A stretch of DNA of 64,000 bases from NCBI RefSeq assembly GCF_031202265.1, contig NZ_CP100604.1, forward strand, positions 6,182,501 to 6,246,500, read 5' to 3'. The DNA comes from Bradyrhizobium sp. Ash2021. GTDB lineage: Bacteria; Pseudomonadota; Alphaproteobacteria; Rhizobiales; Xanthobacteraceae. Of the stretch, positions 32,725 to 42,185 are shown in pieces; position 1 is the stretch's first letter, and each line of letters starts with the position of its first letter. The position numbers and the translations under genes are program-made. The notes beneath the pieces are model-generated. The model saw only the letters and a list, made by a program, of their open reading frames with translations, had not been told where the DNA came from and did no database searches.

Positions 32725-33519
32725 ATGAAAAAATTCTTGCTGGCCACGGTCGGTTTAGTGGCACTGGGAATGGCCGCCCCCGCGTCGGCGGCTGATCTGG
32801 CTGCGCGTCCCTACACCAAGGCGCCACCCCCCCCGGTGGTTGCTATCTACGATTGGAGTGGCTTCTACATCGGCGCCAACGGCGGTTGGGGATCGAGCCA
32901 CAAGTGCTGGGATATTACGAACTTCCCCGGCGCAACTGTCGTGCCCATCTTCCGTGAAGGTTGTCACGATGCGACCGGCGGAGTGGTTGGCGGCCAGATT
33001 GGCTACCGTTGGCAGAGCGCCGGTTGGGTGTTCGGTCTCGAAGCGCAGGGCGACTGGGCGGATTTGAAGGGATCTAATGTTAGCGGTTTCATTCCCGCCT
33101 GGACTAACAATTCCAAGATTGAAGCGTTCGGCTTGTTCACCGGCCAGGTCGGGTATGCCTGGAACAACGTCCTTTGGTATGTGAAGGGCGGCGCCGCCGT
33201 GACCGACGACAAATACCGAGGTACGGTGACCGCCACAGGCGCGCTGTTCGATTCGGCGAGTGAAACACGCTGGGGTGGTGCCGTCGGAACGGGACTCGAA
33301 TTCGGATTCGCACCGAATTGGTCGGTTGCGGTCGAGTACGATCACCTGTTCATGGGTAACCATAGTCGCAGCTTCACGTCGACAGGTGTTTTGGGTGCCG
33401 CTGTCATACCGGTCGGCGGCGTATTCCGCACTGACTCTATCCACCAAGATGTGGACCTCATCACCGCTCGCATCAACTACCGCTTCAACTGGGGTGGTCC
33501 GGTCGTCGGGAAGTACTGA
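32725..33519 (+). CDS. Omp31-like outer membrane beta-barrel protein
   Basis: 264-residue small barrel of the rhizobial/Brucella Omp31/Omp25 family. The start is ATG 32725 with GGAG 6 bp upstream; the ATG at 32713 lies directly on that site. The signal peptide has the core LLATVGLVALGMAAPA, cut near ASA-AD. The mature start is typical: APPPP, YDWSGFYIGANGGWG, and the end NYRFNWGG has the C-terminal aromatic barrel strand. It probably acts in envelope stability. The IS256 element sits 54 bp upstream of the ATG, so its native promoter is probably separated or replaced. Confidence 0.92.
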   Translation: MKKFLLATVGLVALGMAAPASAADLAARPYTKAPPPPVVAIYDWSGFYIGANGGWGSSHKCWDITNFPGATVVPIFREGCHDATGGVVGGQIGYRWQSAGWVFGLEAQGDWADLKGSNVSGFIPAWTNNSKIEAFGLFTGQVGYAWNNVLWYVKGGAAVTDDKYRGTVTATGALFDSASETRWGGAVGTGLEFGFAPNWSVAVEYDHLFMGNHSRSFTSTGVLGAAVIPVGGVFRTDSIHQDVDLITARINYRFNWGGPVVGKY

Positions 33520-33543
33520 TTTTCTCGAAATCCCGGCAACTCA

Positions 33544-33570
33544 AGCCCCGGCATCGCCGGGGCTTTTTGT
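33544..33570 (+). terminator. Rho-independent terminator of the Omp31-like gene
   Basis: Stem AGCCCCGGC/GCCGGGGCT with loop ATC, followed by TTTTT, 25 bp after the stop. Confidence 0.9.
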
Positions 33571-33612
33571 ACTCGCGTTAGCGGAATTATAGATCGCGCG
33601 GATGTCGCAGTT

Positions 33613-33720
33613 GGGGTCAAAACCGGAAAAGCTCAACGGGAGCATATGTTTTCCGCTCTGCCCCCAACAACGGACATAGGGCGGCCACGGCGGCATGTCC
33701 GAGTTGTGCCACTTCCGGAC
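33613..33720 (-). repeat. Dispersed 108-bp repeat, copy B (inverted)
   Basis: Reverse complement of copy A at 22293-22400, with only a handful of differences. It lies between the Omp terminator and the cyclase gene. Confidence 0.85.
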
Positions 33721-33953
33721 TCATGCACCGCGGCAAATTGCGTCGTATTCGATCACCTCGTCGGCACAAGCATGCGCGGGCTCGAGCTGCAGCAAATGCT
33801 GACGCGGGTGCGCGCCAAAATCGTCGCCTCGTCCAAGTCGAAGCAGGTGCCGTGGTCGAACTCGTCGCTGCTGGCGAGGTTTATCTGGCGGAGAAGTGAG
33901 GCAGTACGGATGGAATAGCGGAAGCACGCTTGAAAAGAGAATGGCCAGCCTGG

Positions 33954-36900
33954 CTAACGCCTATGCCTGAGCAACTTCTCCGCTTCTTCCATTTCGGGGA
34001 GATCTCGCCCTGCATCGAAATCGGCGAGGACCGGCGCGAGCATCGCAGATACGGCCGCCGCACGACCATCCTTGATATAAAGGCGCGAAAGTCCAACTGC
34101 GCTGCGCAATTCGAACGTCTTCGTCTGTTGGCTTCGGGCGATTTCAAGGGCCTTATTGAGAGCATCTTCGGCGCTAGAAGGGTTCTGCGGCTCGCGACGC
34201 AACAAGATCTCACCCTGGACACGATGCAGTTCGGCATCCAGCCAACGCTGGCCGGATTTTTGGGTCCAGGCGATCAACTCGCGCAAAATTTCCAGCCCAG
34301 TCTCGAATTGCCCTGCCGCAGCATTCGCTACGGCAACCTGCTTCCCCCAAAACGGCTCACAAAGGTAGCAGTCATTTTCGTGCAGTAAGGTCCAGCCTCG
34401 GCGCATTTCCGCAAGTCCACCCTCTCGGTCGCCGGCACGCCACTTTGCCAGACCGTTTAGGTAGGTGCCGGCGGCCACATACAAGGGCATCGAGTGCTCG
34501 CGGGCGAGGCCCAACGCAAGGATTGTCTCTGTTTGTTGCAACGGGCCCCCACATAGTCCGTCGAAGACGGCCCTATGAACGAGCGCATTGGCTTGAGAGA
34601 GTGCTCGCTTTTCTCCTGACGCGCTCACCGCTTGTGCGGCGAGCCGGTGCGATCGATCAATCTTCCCAATCGGCCAAAGCACCAGCGCAAGAAACCTCAT
34701 GATAACGAACGGCAGGTCCAGTGTCGACGCCCTGAAGGTCTCTGGATTCGGCTCGGCACCGTAGATCGCGAGTGCCCGCTCAAGATGCATTCTCGCGTTC
34801 AAGTAATCGCCACCGAACCAGCAGGTCACCCCGTTTGTCCAATGTGCGACCACTGCAGCCACCGGCGATTCCGGTCGTCGGTTGGCGGCGCTCATTATTG
34901 CATCCGCCAATTCCCGCATCGGCGCGATCTCGCCGTGAGTCAGGCAGGCATTGAACAGCCCCGAATGGATCGGCGCCAGTTCGACCGGATCGTTGATGTC
35001 AGCCGCTAGCTGTCGGGCGCGCGTCCATGCGGCCACCGTTTGGGGCGCGCTGTGTCCAAGGCTGCCCCGCAGCGCGCGGCCATATGCGATTTGAAGATGC
35101 AGCCGGTTCATGATCCGGCCCGGCTCATCAGGCAGCTCATCGGCGATCGCAACCGCCTTGCCGAGATGTCCGATTGCCTCGGAATATGCCGAGCGTTTCA
35201 GCGCCTGCTGACCCGCCTTACGCCACCACTCGAGGGCTATTCCGCTCAGCCCGGCTTCAGTGAAGTGGTATGCTAGGACTTCCGGCTCGATCTCGGCGAT
35301 GACCGGAAACTTATCGCGCAGGACATCGCCAATCTGCTTATGGAGCAGTTGCCGGCGACTCTTGAGCAGGCTCTCGTAAGCCGCTTCCTGAACGAGCGCA
35401 TGCTTGAAGCTGTAGCTTGATTCTGGCGGCGTCCCGCGGCGCAATAGCAGTTCGGCCTCCTCGAGCTGCCCCAGCGCGGCGCTCAGCGTCAGATCATCGC
35501 GCCCCGCCACACAACGCAACAGCGTGTATGAGAAGTCGCGGCCAATGGCAGCGCCAATCTGTGCCACCTCCTTGACCGGCGCGAGCCGGTCGAGCCGCGC
35601 CATAAGCGAGTCCTGCAGTGTCGCGGGAATGGCGAGCGGCGGGAGCGGACTATCGAGGCGATAGCGCCCGGCATCTTCCACGAGTAGTCCGGACTCCAGC
35701 ACCATCTTGGTCAATTCCTCGACGAATAGCGGGATACCATCCGTCCTCTCGATGATCTGCATCATCATTTCGCCTGGCAGCTGTCGACCGACGGTCACCT
35801 GCTCGACCAGAGCGCGCGTGTCCTGCCGGTCAAGCCGATCGAGCCGCAGCAGGCTGACGTTGGGAAGACCGGCCCAGGGCGGCTCGAACTCGGGCCGACA
35901 GGTCATGAGCGCGAGTATCGGCAGCCCCCTGACCCGGTCGACCGCGAGATCGAACAGCTCAAGCGTCGTGGCATCGGCCCAATGCATGTCCTCGCAGACG
36001 ATCAGCACTGGTTGCTGCCGTGCCAAACCCTCAAGCTGGTCGAGAAGGGCGGCGAATGTCTGCCGCCGCTGCTGCACCGGATTCAAGCCGAGCGGCGGAT
36101 AGCGCTCGCCAGTTGCGATCGAAAGGAGAGCGGCAATGAGCGGCGTCGCTTTAGCCACCTGCTGCGTTCCAAGCGCAAGCATTGCTTCAAGCTTGTCGAG
36201 CTTTTCCTCGGGCGTGTCCTGTGACCTGATGCCGGCAGCGCGCTCCAGTTGAGCGATAAAGGGATGAAGCGCACTGTTGGTGTGGTAGGGCGAGCACTGA
36301 TAGCGCACCCGACGGTGCGCTCCCAACGCAGGGTTCTCGGAGAGCGTTGCAACAAGGCGCGATTTGCCGATCCCGGCCTCGCCAGAAATCAACACCACTT
36401 GGCCCTGGCCCTGCCACGCCAGCTGCTGGCGCGAGAGTGCGAATTCGATCTCTGCCTTGCGGCCGACAAAGCCAATCGAGCGCGCGGTTCGCACCGCCTC
36501 GAAGCGGCTCTCCGATGCGGCTCCACCTTCGACCGCCCAGACCGCGATGGACTCGGAGATGCCCTTGACCTCACGGCGGCCGAGGCTGCGAAAAGTGAAT
36601 AAATCGCCAAGCAGCGCGCGCGTCGAAGCAGCAACGACGACCGCCCCCGGCTCCGCCAGGCTCTGGAGACGGGCAGCGACATTCGGTGTATCGCCGACCA
36701 TTGCCTGCTCTTCTGACGCGCCTCCGCTGATGAGGTCACCAACCACCACCAGCCCGCTCGCGATGGCGATCCTCACCTCAACCTGTTCTTGCGCGCGCGT
36801 TTCGAGCGGCCTTATTGCGGCGATGATGTCGAGCCCCGCTCGCACTGCGCGCTCCGCGTCATCCTCATGTGCGCGGGGATAGCCGAAATAGGCGAGTATT

Positions 36901-37286
36901 CCGTCGCCCAGAAACCTGGCGATAATGCCGTCATAAGTGGCAATGACCCTCGCGCACGCGGTCCGATAGGAACGGATCACCTCCCACATGTCCTCGGGAT
37001 CGAGGCGCGCCGAAAGCGCGGTCGAGCCCACAAGATCACAGAACATTACAGTGAGGTGGCGTCGCTCGGCATCATGCCGAAGAGCCGGCTCGGCAACCAG
37101 TTCTGCTTGATTGAGTTCAGAGATCACGCGCAGCATTTTACGTCGATGGCCGAGCAGGACCCCGAGCCTATCGAAGTCCTGGTCCGTCAGTTCGGCAAGG
37201 ACACCAAGATCGATCCCGTTCTCGGCAAAACGCAACGCGTATTGCCCAAGCCCAAGCTTCTCGAGCCAGTCCGCAATCTGTTGCAT
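33954..37286 (-). CDS. Adenylate/guanylate cyclase-AAA ATPase-TPR regulator
   Basis: 1110 residues from ATG 37286 (a GTG at 37295 is possible). A SAM-like domain (residues 1-60, DWLEKLGLGQYALRF) precedes a class III cyclase domain (about 75-245) with metal aspartates Asp84 (MFCDLVGST) and Asp128 (FLGDGILAYFG). An AAA/STAND ATPase follows: Walker A 302-309 (GEAGIGKS) and Walker B IVCEDMHWAD. The C-terminal 450 residues are TPR-like helices. Such proteins are abundant in Bradyrhizobium as putative signal-responsive cyclases; the second messenger and the signal are not proved. No partner gene is adjacent. Confidence 0.92.
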   Translation of the reverse strand: MQQIADWLEKLGLGQYALRFAENGIDLGVLAELTDQDFDRLGVLLGHRRKMLRVISELNQAELVAEPALRHDAERRHLTVMFCDLVGSTALSARLDPEDMWEVIRSYRTACARVIATYDGIIARFLGDGILAYFGYPRAHEDDAERAVRAGLDIIAAIRPLETRAQEQVEVRIAIASGLVVVGDLISGGASEEQAMVGDTPNVAARLQSLAEPGAVVVAASTRALLGDLFTFRSLGRREVKGISESIAVWAVEGGAASESRFEAVRTARSIGFVGRKAEIEFALSRQQLAWQGQGQVVLISGEAGIGKSRLVATLSENPALGAHRRVRYQCSPYHTNSALHPFIAQLERAAGIRSQDTPEEKLDKLEAMLALGTQQVAKATPLIAALLSIATGERYPPLGLNPVQQRRQTFAALLDQLEGLARQQPVLIVCEDMHWADATTLELFDLAVDRVRGLPILALMTCRPEFEPPWAGLPNVSLLRLDRLDRQDTRALVEQVTVGRQLPGEMMMQIIERTDGIPLFVEELTKMVLESGLLVEDAGRYRLDSPLPPLAIPATLQDSLMARLDRLAPVKEVAQIGAAIGRDFSYTLLRCVAGRDDLTLSAALGQLEEAELLLRRGTPPESSYSFKHALVQEAAYESLLKSRRQLLHKQIGDVLRDKFPVIAEIEPEVLAYHFTEAGLSGIALEWWRKAGQQALKRSAYSEAIGHLGKAVAIADELPDEPGRIMNRLHLQIAYGRALRGSLGHSAPQTVAAWTRARQLAADINDPVELAPIHSGLFNACLTHGEIAPMRELADAIMSAANRRPESPVAAVVAHWTNGVTCWFGGDYLNARMHLERALAIYGAEPNPETFRASTLDLPFVIMRFLALVLWPIGKIDRSHRLAAQAVSASGEKRALSQANALVHRAVFDGLCGGPLQQTETILALGLAREHSMPLYVAAGTYLNGLAKWRAGDREGGLAEMRRGWTLLHENDCYLCEPFWGKQVAVANAAAGQFETGLEILRELIAWTQKSGQRWLDAELHRVQGEILLRREPQNPSSAEDALNKALEIARSQQTKTFELRSAVGLSRLYIKDGRAAAVSAMLAPVLADFDAGRDLPEMEEAEKLLRHRR

Positions 37287-37953
37287 TGGCACCACCGACT
37301 GTCTGGTTGGCGGCCAGCCTAATTTTGGACCACGGTAACAAAAAAATTATCCCAATATTTCCCGGATGGCACGTCTTGTTTGCGGCAATTCGGCGCGGCT
37401 GGCCCTCGACTTTTTTAACGGGGTGCTCAGTACAAATGTCCGCTACTCGAGAGAGTATTTGCAGGATGCAGAACGGCTGGATTGCTGTACGCGCCCACTC
37501 GACAGCAAGGTCGAACCCACTCGCAGCGTTGAAAAAATTCAGACTGATATGAACACCACGACTGATTGAGCGGATCCATGAGCCGGCGACATAAGACTCA
37601 CGGAGACCTGCGTTGCATCAATCTTCGGCCAACGAATCATGACCCGCTATTAGGTATTACGTTACTCCGGAAAATTTTATTTGAACCTTGAACGTCGTGA
37701 CGATTCCTCCAGGGGCGAGAGCATGTCATGACGATGTGAGGAGTTTCACACCGTCGTGCATTTGCCGGTGTTAGAAATTCAGTATTACGGTGACACCCGT
37801 TAGCCACCCATTAGCCGGCCGCTGGTCAAGGGCGCGGAGCATTTTTTTTGGCAGCACTGGCTGCCAAGTTTTCTCATTGTCGCTTTCAGCTGCCGTGTTC
37901 GATCGCGTCGCCGCCGACGCCAACGCGCTTCGCTAAGGAAAGCCTTGCCACTA
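37287..37953. other. 667-bp region upstream of the cyclase gene
   Basis: Frames of up to 88 codons cross it but lack ribosome sites and family signature. Part of it must be the promoter of the large cyclase gene. No palindrome of note was seen. Confidence 0.4.
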
Positions 37954-38235
37954 TCAGCAACGCTGACCGTTCATGGCACAAATTTGGGTCGTGGTATTGT
38001 TTACACGGTCCCTTGAGATTTGCTCCAAAACACCCCTCTGTCCTGCCGGATCAGGATTCGGTCCCGGACAAACACGGATATTCGGATGAGAGAGCAAATA
38101 CCGCGTTTCTGCTTCCGGGTTAGGTTGCTGCGGGAACCTGACGCAGTTTCTGGCGGGATCATATTGCTGGGCCTGAACTTGGATCGGCGCAATCAGCGTA
38201 GCGATAGTGAAGCTTAGAAATGCAAGACGTTTCAT
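37954..38235 (-). CDS. Small secreted cysteine-containing protein
   Basis: 93 residues with a clear signal peptide (LAFLSFTIATLIAPIQVQA, cut at AQA-QQ). The ATG at 38235 has GGAG 8 bp upstream. The mature protein has four cysteines (NCVRFP, RVCPGP, QICAMNGQRC), which could form two periplasmic disulfides. No family is recognised. It is encoded alone. Confidence 0.65.
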   Translation of the reverse strand: MKRLAFLSFTIATLIAPIQVQAQQYDPARNCVRFPQQPNPEAETRYLLSHPNIRVCPGPNPDPAGQRGVLEQISRDRVNNTTTQICAMNGQRC

Positions 38236-38564
38236 CGCAAAGCTCCTTCGACTTGATCGTCACGAGGCTGCTCTGAAATCAAAGCAACCCCATCTTTAAT
38301 CCCAAGCGCAGGCAGGCTTTGTGAAGTACGCCACACGGTACGGGTCATTGGGCTCTCACAGCTACGTGAGGGCGTGATAAGACCACTGTTCGTGGCCGCA
38401 GGGAATTTCGGTGACAGTGCGCTAAATCCCGTGGGCCGGTCAGATGATAGGCGCGCTGCCAAGAACCGACATGGTCGACCTAACCTGTCAGGTCCGCTAA
38501 TGCCAAAAGCAGACATGGCGAGCAGGTCGGCTATTGAGCCAAAGCAGGCATTTGCAATTTGAAT
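38236..38564. other. Spacer with repeat fragments
   Basis: 329 bp without a gene. At 38490-38560 the words GGTCCGCTAATGCCAAAAGCAGACATGG resemble pieces of the dispersed GTCCG/GGCAC repeats. Spurious frames result. Confidence 0.4.
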
Positions 38565-39323
38565 TTAGGCCAGATAGCCGGAAACACCGTCCCATAATAA
38601 TTTCAAGGCCGTCACGACCAGCAATCCGTAGCAGGCCCGAAAAATCTGCTGCCGGTCCAGCCTTCCGTGAAGCCGCCAACCGAGCCATACGCCGGCGGGA
38701 ATGGCGAGCAGGCTGGCCGCCATCAATATCCAGACGTTGCCCTCCGGCCTCACCAACAACAACCACGGCACCGCCTTGATCGCATTGCCGACGGTAAAGA
38801 ACAGGCTCGTCGTTCCCGCATAGACTTCCTTGCTGAGGCCAAGCGGCAGCAGATACATCGCAAGCGGCGGTCCACCGGAATGCGCAACCATGGTCGTGAC
38901 GCCCGAGGCGAGACCGGCGGCGACTGCCTTCGGCGACGAACGCGGAGCGACCGTCGCTTCCGAACCTCCGACAAGCCACAGACCGACAAAGACCAAGGTG
39001 ATCACCGCCATCACGATCGCGACGGCACGATGGTCCAGCACGCGGAACAGCAGATAGCCGAGCCCGATGCCGACCACGAGTCCCGGCAACAGCCGCGCAA
39101 GGTCCGGCCTGGACCATGTCGATGGCTTCCAGTAGCGAAGCGCGAACAGGTCCATCGCGATGAACAATGGCGCCAGCAGGCCGCCGGCTGTCACCGGGTC
39201 CATCACCATCGACAGCAAGGGAATGCCGACGATGGAGAATCCGCCGCCAAAAGCGCCCTTCATGAAGCAAATCAGGAATACGCCGGCGAAAACAATCAGG
39301 ATCGTGGTGGCCGTCAGCTCCAT
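38565..39323 (-). CDS. Sulfite exporter TauE/SafE family protein
   Basis: 252-residue inner-membrane protein with about eight hydrophobic segments. It begins MELTATTILIVFAGVFLIC after a good ribosome site (AAGGAGATGAGCC). Family hallmarks are the GAFGGGFSIVGIPLL repeat near residue 25 and the half-repeat AHSGGPPLAMYLLPLGL in the second half. It may export sulfite, sulfoacetate or other organosulfur anions; substrate unknown. The next gene upstream is on the other strand. Confidence 0.9.
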   Translation of the reverse strand: MELTATTILIVFAGVFLICFMKGAFGGGFSIVGIPLLSMVMDPVTAGGLLAPLFIAMDLFALRYWKPSTWSRPDLARLLPGLVVGIGLGYLLFRVLDHRAVAIVMAVITLVFVGLWLVGGSEATVAPRSSPKAVAAGLASGVTTMVAHSGGPPLAMYLLPLGLSKEVYAGTTSLFFTVGNAIKAVPWLLLVRPEGNVWILMAASLLAIPAGVWLGWRLHGRLDRQQIFRACYGLLVVTALKLLWDGVSGYLA

Positions 39324-39743
39324 GGCTCATCTCCTTGCTCCGCGGAATGCGGCGCCGCAGGCGCAAGCGCTGGTTGATCTCGGCCTCGTGCCTGTTGCTC
39401 GCAGAATCTTTGCAGATACTCAGTACAATCGGTACAATATGACTGCATTAGCTATAATGATCCGACTTGTGTATCGGTTCAAGTAAAACATTGTCATCGG
39501 TGCAATTATGCGACAGCCGAACGCCCTAGCCACAGACGACAATTCCGGGAAGCCGCCCTCATTGGCGGCGCCTTTCGTTTCGCGCACGCCCTCCGTCGGC
39601 TGAAGGCTCCAGCACGATCAGCATTGCACAGATCACTCTCGGCAATTTGATTGGATGTTGCTCGTCATCTTATTGACTGGGCGACTTCCTCCCCCAACTC
39701 GGGGCCAGGCTGCTTTTTCGAACGGATGCAACAAGGAGCGCAC
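39324..39743. other. Divergent promoter region
   Basis: 420 bp between tauE and the SRPBCC-like gene. At 39423-39438 is a direct repeat GTACAAT-3 bp-GTACAAT, a possible regulator site for tauE. No gene is seen. Confidence 0.45.
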
Positions 39744-40238
39744 ATGTCCACGATTCATCTCCATCGGACGACAATTTTGACGCCGGAGCAATTTGTCGCC
39801 GGGCTTACCGACTTCGGGCCTGGCCGCTCGAAGCTGTTTTCCAACAGTGCAGACGGGTACCTCAAAGTGCATCACCGAAGCCACTCGCAGGCCGACGTCA
39901 CGGAAGGCTCGGGCGGAGTCTGGGAGCGTTTACACTACGACTGGTCCGATCCAGGTCACGTGGTTCTCACGACGACCGACTCCAACCTGTGGGGCGGCGC
40001 GTCCGGCCACGCCTACACCTTTACACGCCGACCCGACGGCACCACCGACATTGACGTGGTCGTCGTCCGCGAGGGCAAGAACCTGAGGGGATGGATCCTC
40101 GGTTTCGTGCTCGGAACCATCGGCAAGGGTGTGCTGGAAAAGGCGTTTGAAAATTCGGTCAAGGCTATCCAAACCCGGAACGGCGCGGTTGTGCCGAGCG
40201 GTCCGTCAGGTCGACCGGCGCTTGCTGCAATTCGATAG
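39744..40238 (+). CDS. SRPBCC-like hypothetical protein
   Basis: 164 residues. ATG 39744 is chosen because AAGGAG lies 5 bp upstream; earlier frames lack this. The fold looks like a START/SRPBCC domain: early LTPEQFVAGLTDF helix, HYDWSDPGHVVLTTTDSN strand pair and a C-terminal amphipathic helix (GKGVLEKAFENSVKAIQTR). No catalytic motif is seen. The upstream tauE gene is divergent. A lipid- or ligand-binding role is plausible but not shown. Confidence 0.7.
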   Translation: MSTIHLHRTTILTPEQFVAGLTDFGPGRSKLFSNSADGYLKVHHRSHSQADVTEGSGGVWERLHYDWSDPGHVVLTTTDSNLWGGASGHAYTFTRRPDGTTDIDVVVVREGKNLRGWILGFVLGTIGKGVLEKAFENSVKAIQTRNGAVVPSGPSGRPALAAIR

Positions 40239-40669
40239 CTGCCGAACGAATTGGTTTAGGTGCTTGGCCTTCCAAGGTTGAAGCATCGATATCGTCTGTG
40301 ACGCAAACGTGAAAGGCCGTCAGCCTAGATTGACGAATTACGGCGACAGTGCACTTTACTCTGTTCTGCACTTTAGTCTGTTCAGTGCGTCGTGCTTCCT
40401 GTCACCCCACAATTCTTTCAAGCCGAAATCGCTAAACACGAACTGCGTCGCCTCGCACGCAAGCGAAATCTCGCCATCCGGCCGCGACAAAACAACGCGA
40501 CGGGCAAATCACCCAAATCCTGTCCAGCCCTCCCGCGAAAAATATTCCGCTTTCGCCGTCGGGCAAATCAGTGGTTTAGCTCCGCGTGTCTCACCCGATG
40601 AGAGGGGCGGGTCGCGATCGTCACGAACGCGCGGTGGGATGCGGTGGACGCAGATGCTGCGACTGACGA
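40239..40669. other. Repeat-derived region before the 340-bp repeat
   Basis: 431 bp without a supported gene. The stretch from about 40500 (GGGCAAATCACCCAAATCC) to 40669 is of the same dispersed Bradyrhizobium spacer type and reads as spurious peptides (for example SCPALPRKIFRFRRR). Its sequence is not repeated upstream of copy 1. Confidence 0.5.
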
Positions 40670-41028
40670 GCGTGGCTGACGCGTACGGCGAAGTCGTGTG
40701 GTCCTGACGCCCCGATGCTGGCGTCAAGTCGTGTGGAGCGATCCGCATGGCGACGGTGGCAACAAAGCCCGTTCACCGGGGAGAGCACGCTATAAGCCGT
40801 AAAACCATTGCGCAGGGAAGGCCGGGTGTTCTCCGCTGAACCTGTTTGCTCGTGTGCGCTTTCCTTTGTGCACTTTGCACACGAGACCGCGGGTGCAGCG
40901 CGCATCCGGCTTTCCCTGCGCCCTCTTGTTCTCCTCGAGGGTGAAAATCGACGCAAAGCTCGGGCGCATCGCGCCGCGAGAATGCGGACACACATCCTCT
41001 CGCTGTTTGACAATTGAATCCGAAATCT
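40670..41028 (+). repeat. Dispersed repeat of about 340-360 bp, copy 2
   Basis: Same orientation as 27273-27613 and nearly identical, from GCGTGGCTGACGCG to CCGAAATCT. It has small insertions after CCCCGATGCT and before the GTAAAACC word. It is followed by two palindromic units. Confidence 0.85.
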
Positions 41029-41034
41029 AACCCC

Positions 41035-41259
41035 GTCATTGCGAGGAGCGCAAGCGACGAAGCAACCTATGCTTCAGCAAGCCGAGAAATGGATTGCTTC
41101 GCTTCGCTCGCAATGACGCGGAGAGAGCGACGCGCATCCTCTCGCAGTTCGACAATTGAATCCGAAATCTCACCCCGTCATTGCGAGCGAAGCGAAGCAA
41201 TCCATGCCTCAGCGAGCGGATAGATGGATTGCTTCGTCGCTGCGCCTCCTCGCAATGAC
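41035..41259. repeat. Two tandem palindromic REP-like units
   Basis: Unit 1 at 41035-41117 and unit 2 at 41177-41259, each with ends GTCATTGCGAG and CTCGCAATGAC enclosing a GATTGCTTCG core. They are separated by TTCGACAATTGAATCCGAAATCT, a word also ending the upstream repeat. Confidence 0.82.
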
Positions 41260-41368
41260 GCGGGGAGCGGGTAGCTCCGTTAACACCGGCGCATGATGTG
41301 CTATCCTGCGCGGCGCGCCTCGCGCGGACCCGCTGGGCTCCAATCCGCCCTACCCGCCGAACGGAGTT

Positions 41369-42151
41369 TTGCATTTGACCTCCGCACCCCTCCCCCTCAA
41401 CCGTCTGCGCAAGGAATGGCGCGAGAAGCGGCCGACCTTCGGCGCGATTGCGACCATCCCCAGCATCCAGACCGTGCAGATCATGGCGCGTTCGGGGCTC
41501 GACTGGATCATCGTCGACCTCGAACACGGCCCGATCGATCTGGGCTCCGCGCATGCGATGATCACAGCGACCGCGGGCACGCCCTGCGTACCGTGGGTGC
41601 GGATTGCCGCCAACGAGCCCTGGCTTGCGAAAGCGCCCATGGATCTCGGCGCGCTCGGCATCAATTTTCCGATGATCTGCAGCCGCGCCGATGCCGAAAA
41701 GGCGGTGCGCAGCGTGCGCTATCCGCCGAAGGGCGACCGTCTGTGGGGCCCGTTCCACGCCCCGTTCCGCTGGGGCGTCTCGATGGCCGATTACATGGCA
41801 GCCGCGGACGACGACATGATCTGCGGGATCACCATCGAGCATGTCGAGGCGGTCGAGCGCATCGACGAGATCATGGCTGTCCCCGGCATCGACCTTGCGG
41901 TGATCGGACCCGGCGATCTCGCCACCTCGATCAACAAGCGCGGCCTGCCCGATGATCCCCAGGTGGTCGCACTGATGAAGCGGGCGGAGGAAGGCATTTT
42001 GAAAAGCGGCGTGCCGATCGGCGGCGTCGCGCGCACCGCCGAACAGGCCAATGCGATGATCGATCGCGGCTATCTGGCGCTGGCGCTCGGCTTCGACTGG
42101 TCGCTGTTTCAACGTGGCATCGCGGCAAGTTTTGCGGGGATCAAGCGCTGA
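41369..42151 (+). CDS. HpcH/HpaI aldolase/citrate lyase family protein
   Basis: 260-residue class II aldolase of the 4-hydroxy-2-oxovalerate/2-keto-3-deoxy-sugar type. A TTG start at 41369 or 41375 is likely (GGAG lies upstream of both). Signatures are LDWIIVDLEHGP, the metal-binding Glu in TIEHVEAVERID, and VIGPGDLATSI near residue 180. The family splits or condenses pyruvate with aldehydes in aromatic or sugar acid breakdown; substrate unknown. The cupin pseudogene follows directly. Confidence 0.86.
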   Translation: MHLTSAPLPLNRLRKEWREKRPTFGAIATIPSIQTVQIMARSGLDWIIVDLEHGPIDLGSAHAMITATAGTPCVPWVRIAANEPWLAKAPMDLGALGINFPMICSRADAEKAVRSVRYPPKGDRLWGPFHAPFRWGVSMADYMAAADDDMICGITIEHVEAVERIDEIMAVPGIDLAVIGPGDLATSINKRGLPDDPQVVALMKRAEEGILKSGVPIGGVARTAEQANAMIDRGYLALALGFDWSLFQRGIAASFAGIKR

Positions 42152-42185
42152 ACGCCGCCTCGCCTGCTTCTCCCGCGCCGCGTGC

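Noticed and set aside
33721..33780. Third PF04392 tail remnant (ADEVIE)
   Set aside because: Only six residues match clearly; too short to annotate, so mentioned only with the other remnants.
33646..33918. 90-codon ORF beginning in copy B of the 108-bp repeat
   Set aside because: Its first half is read from the dispersed repeat; it is of the spurious type.
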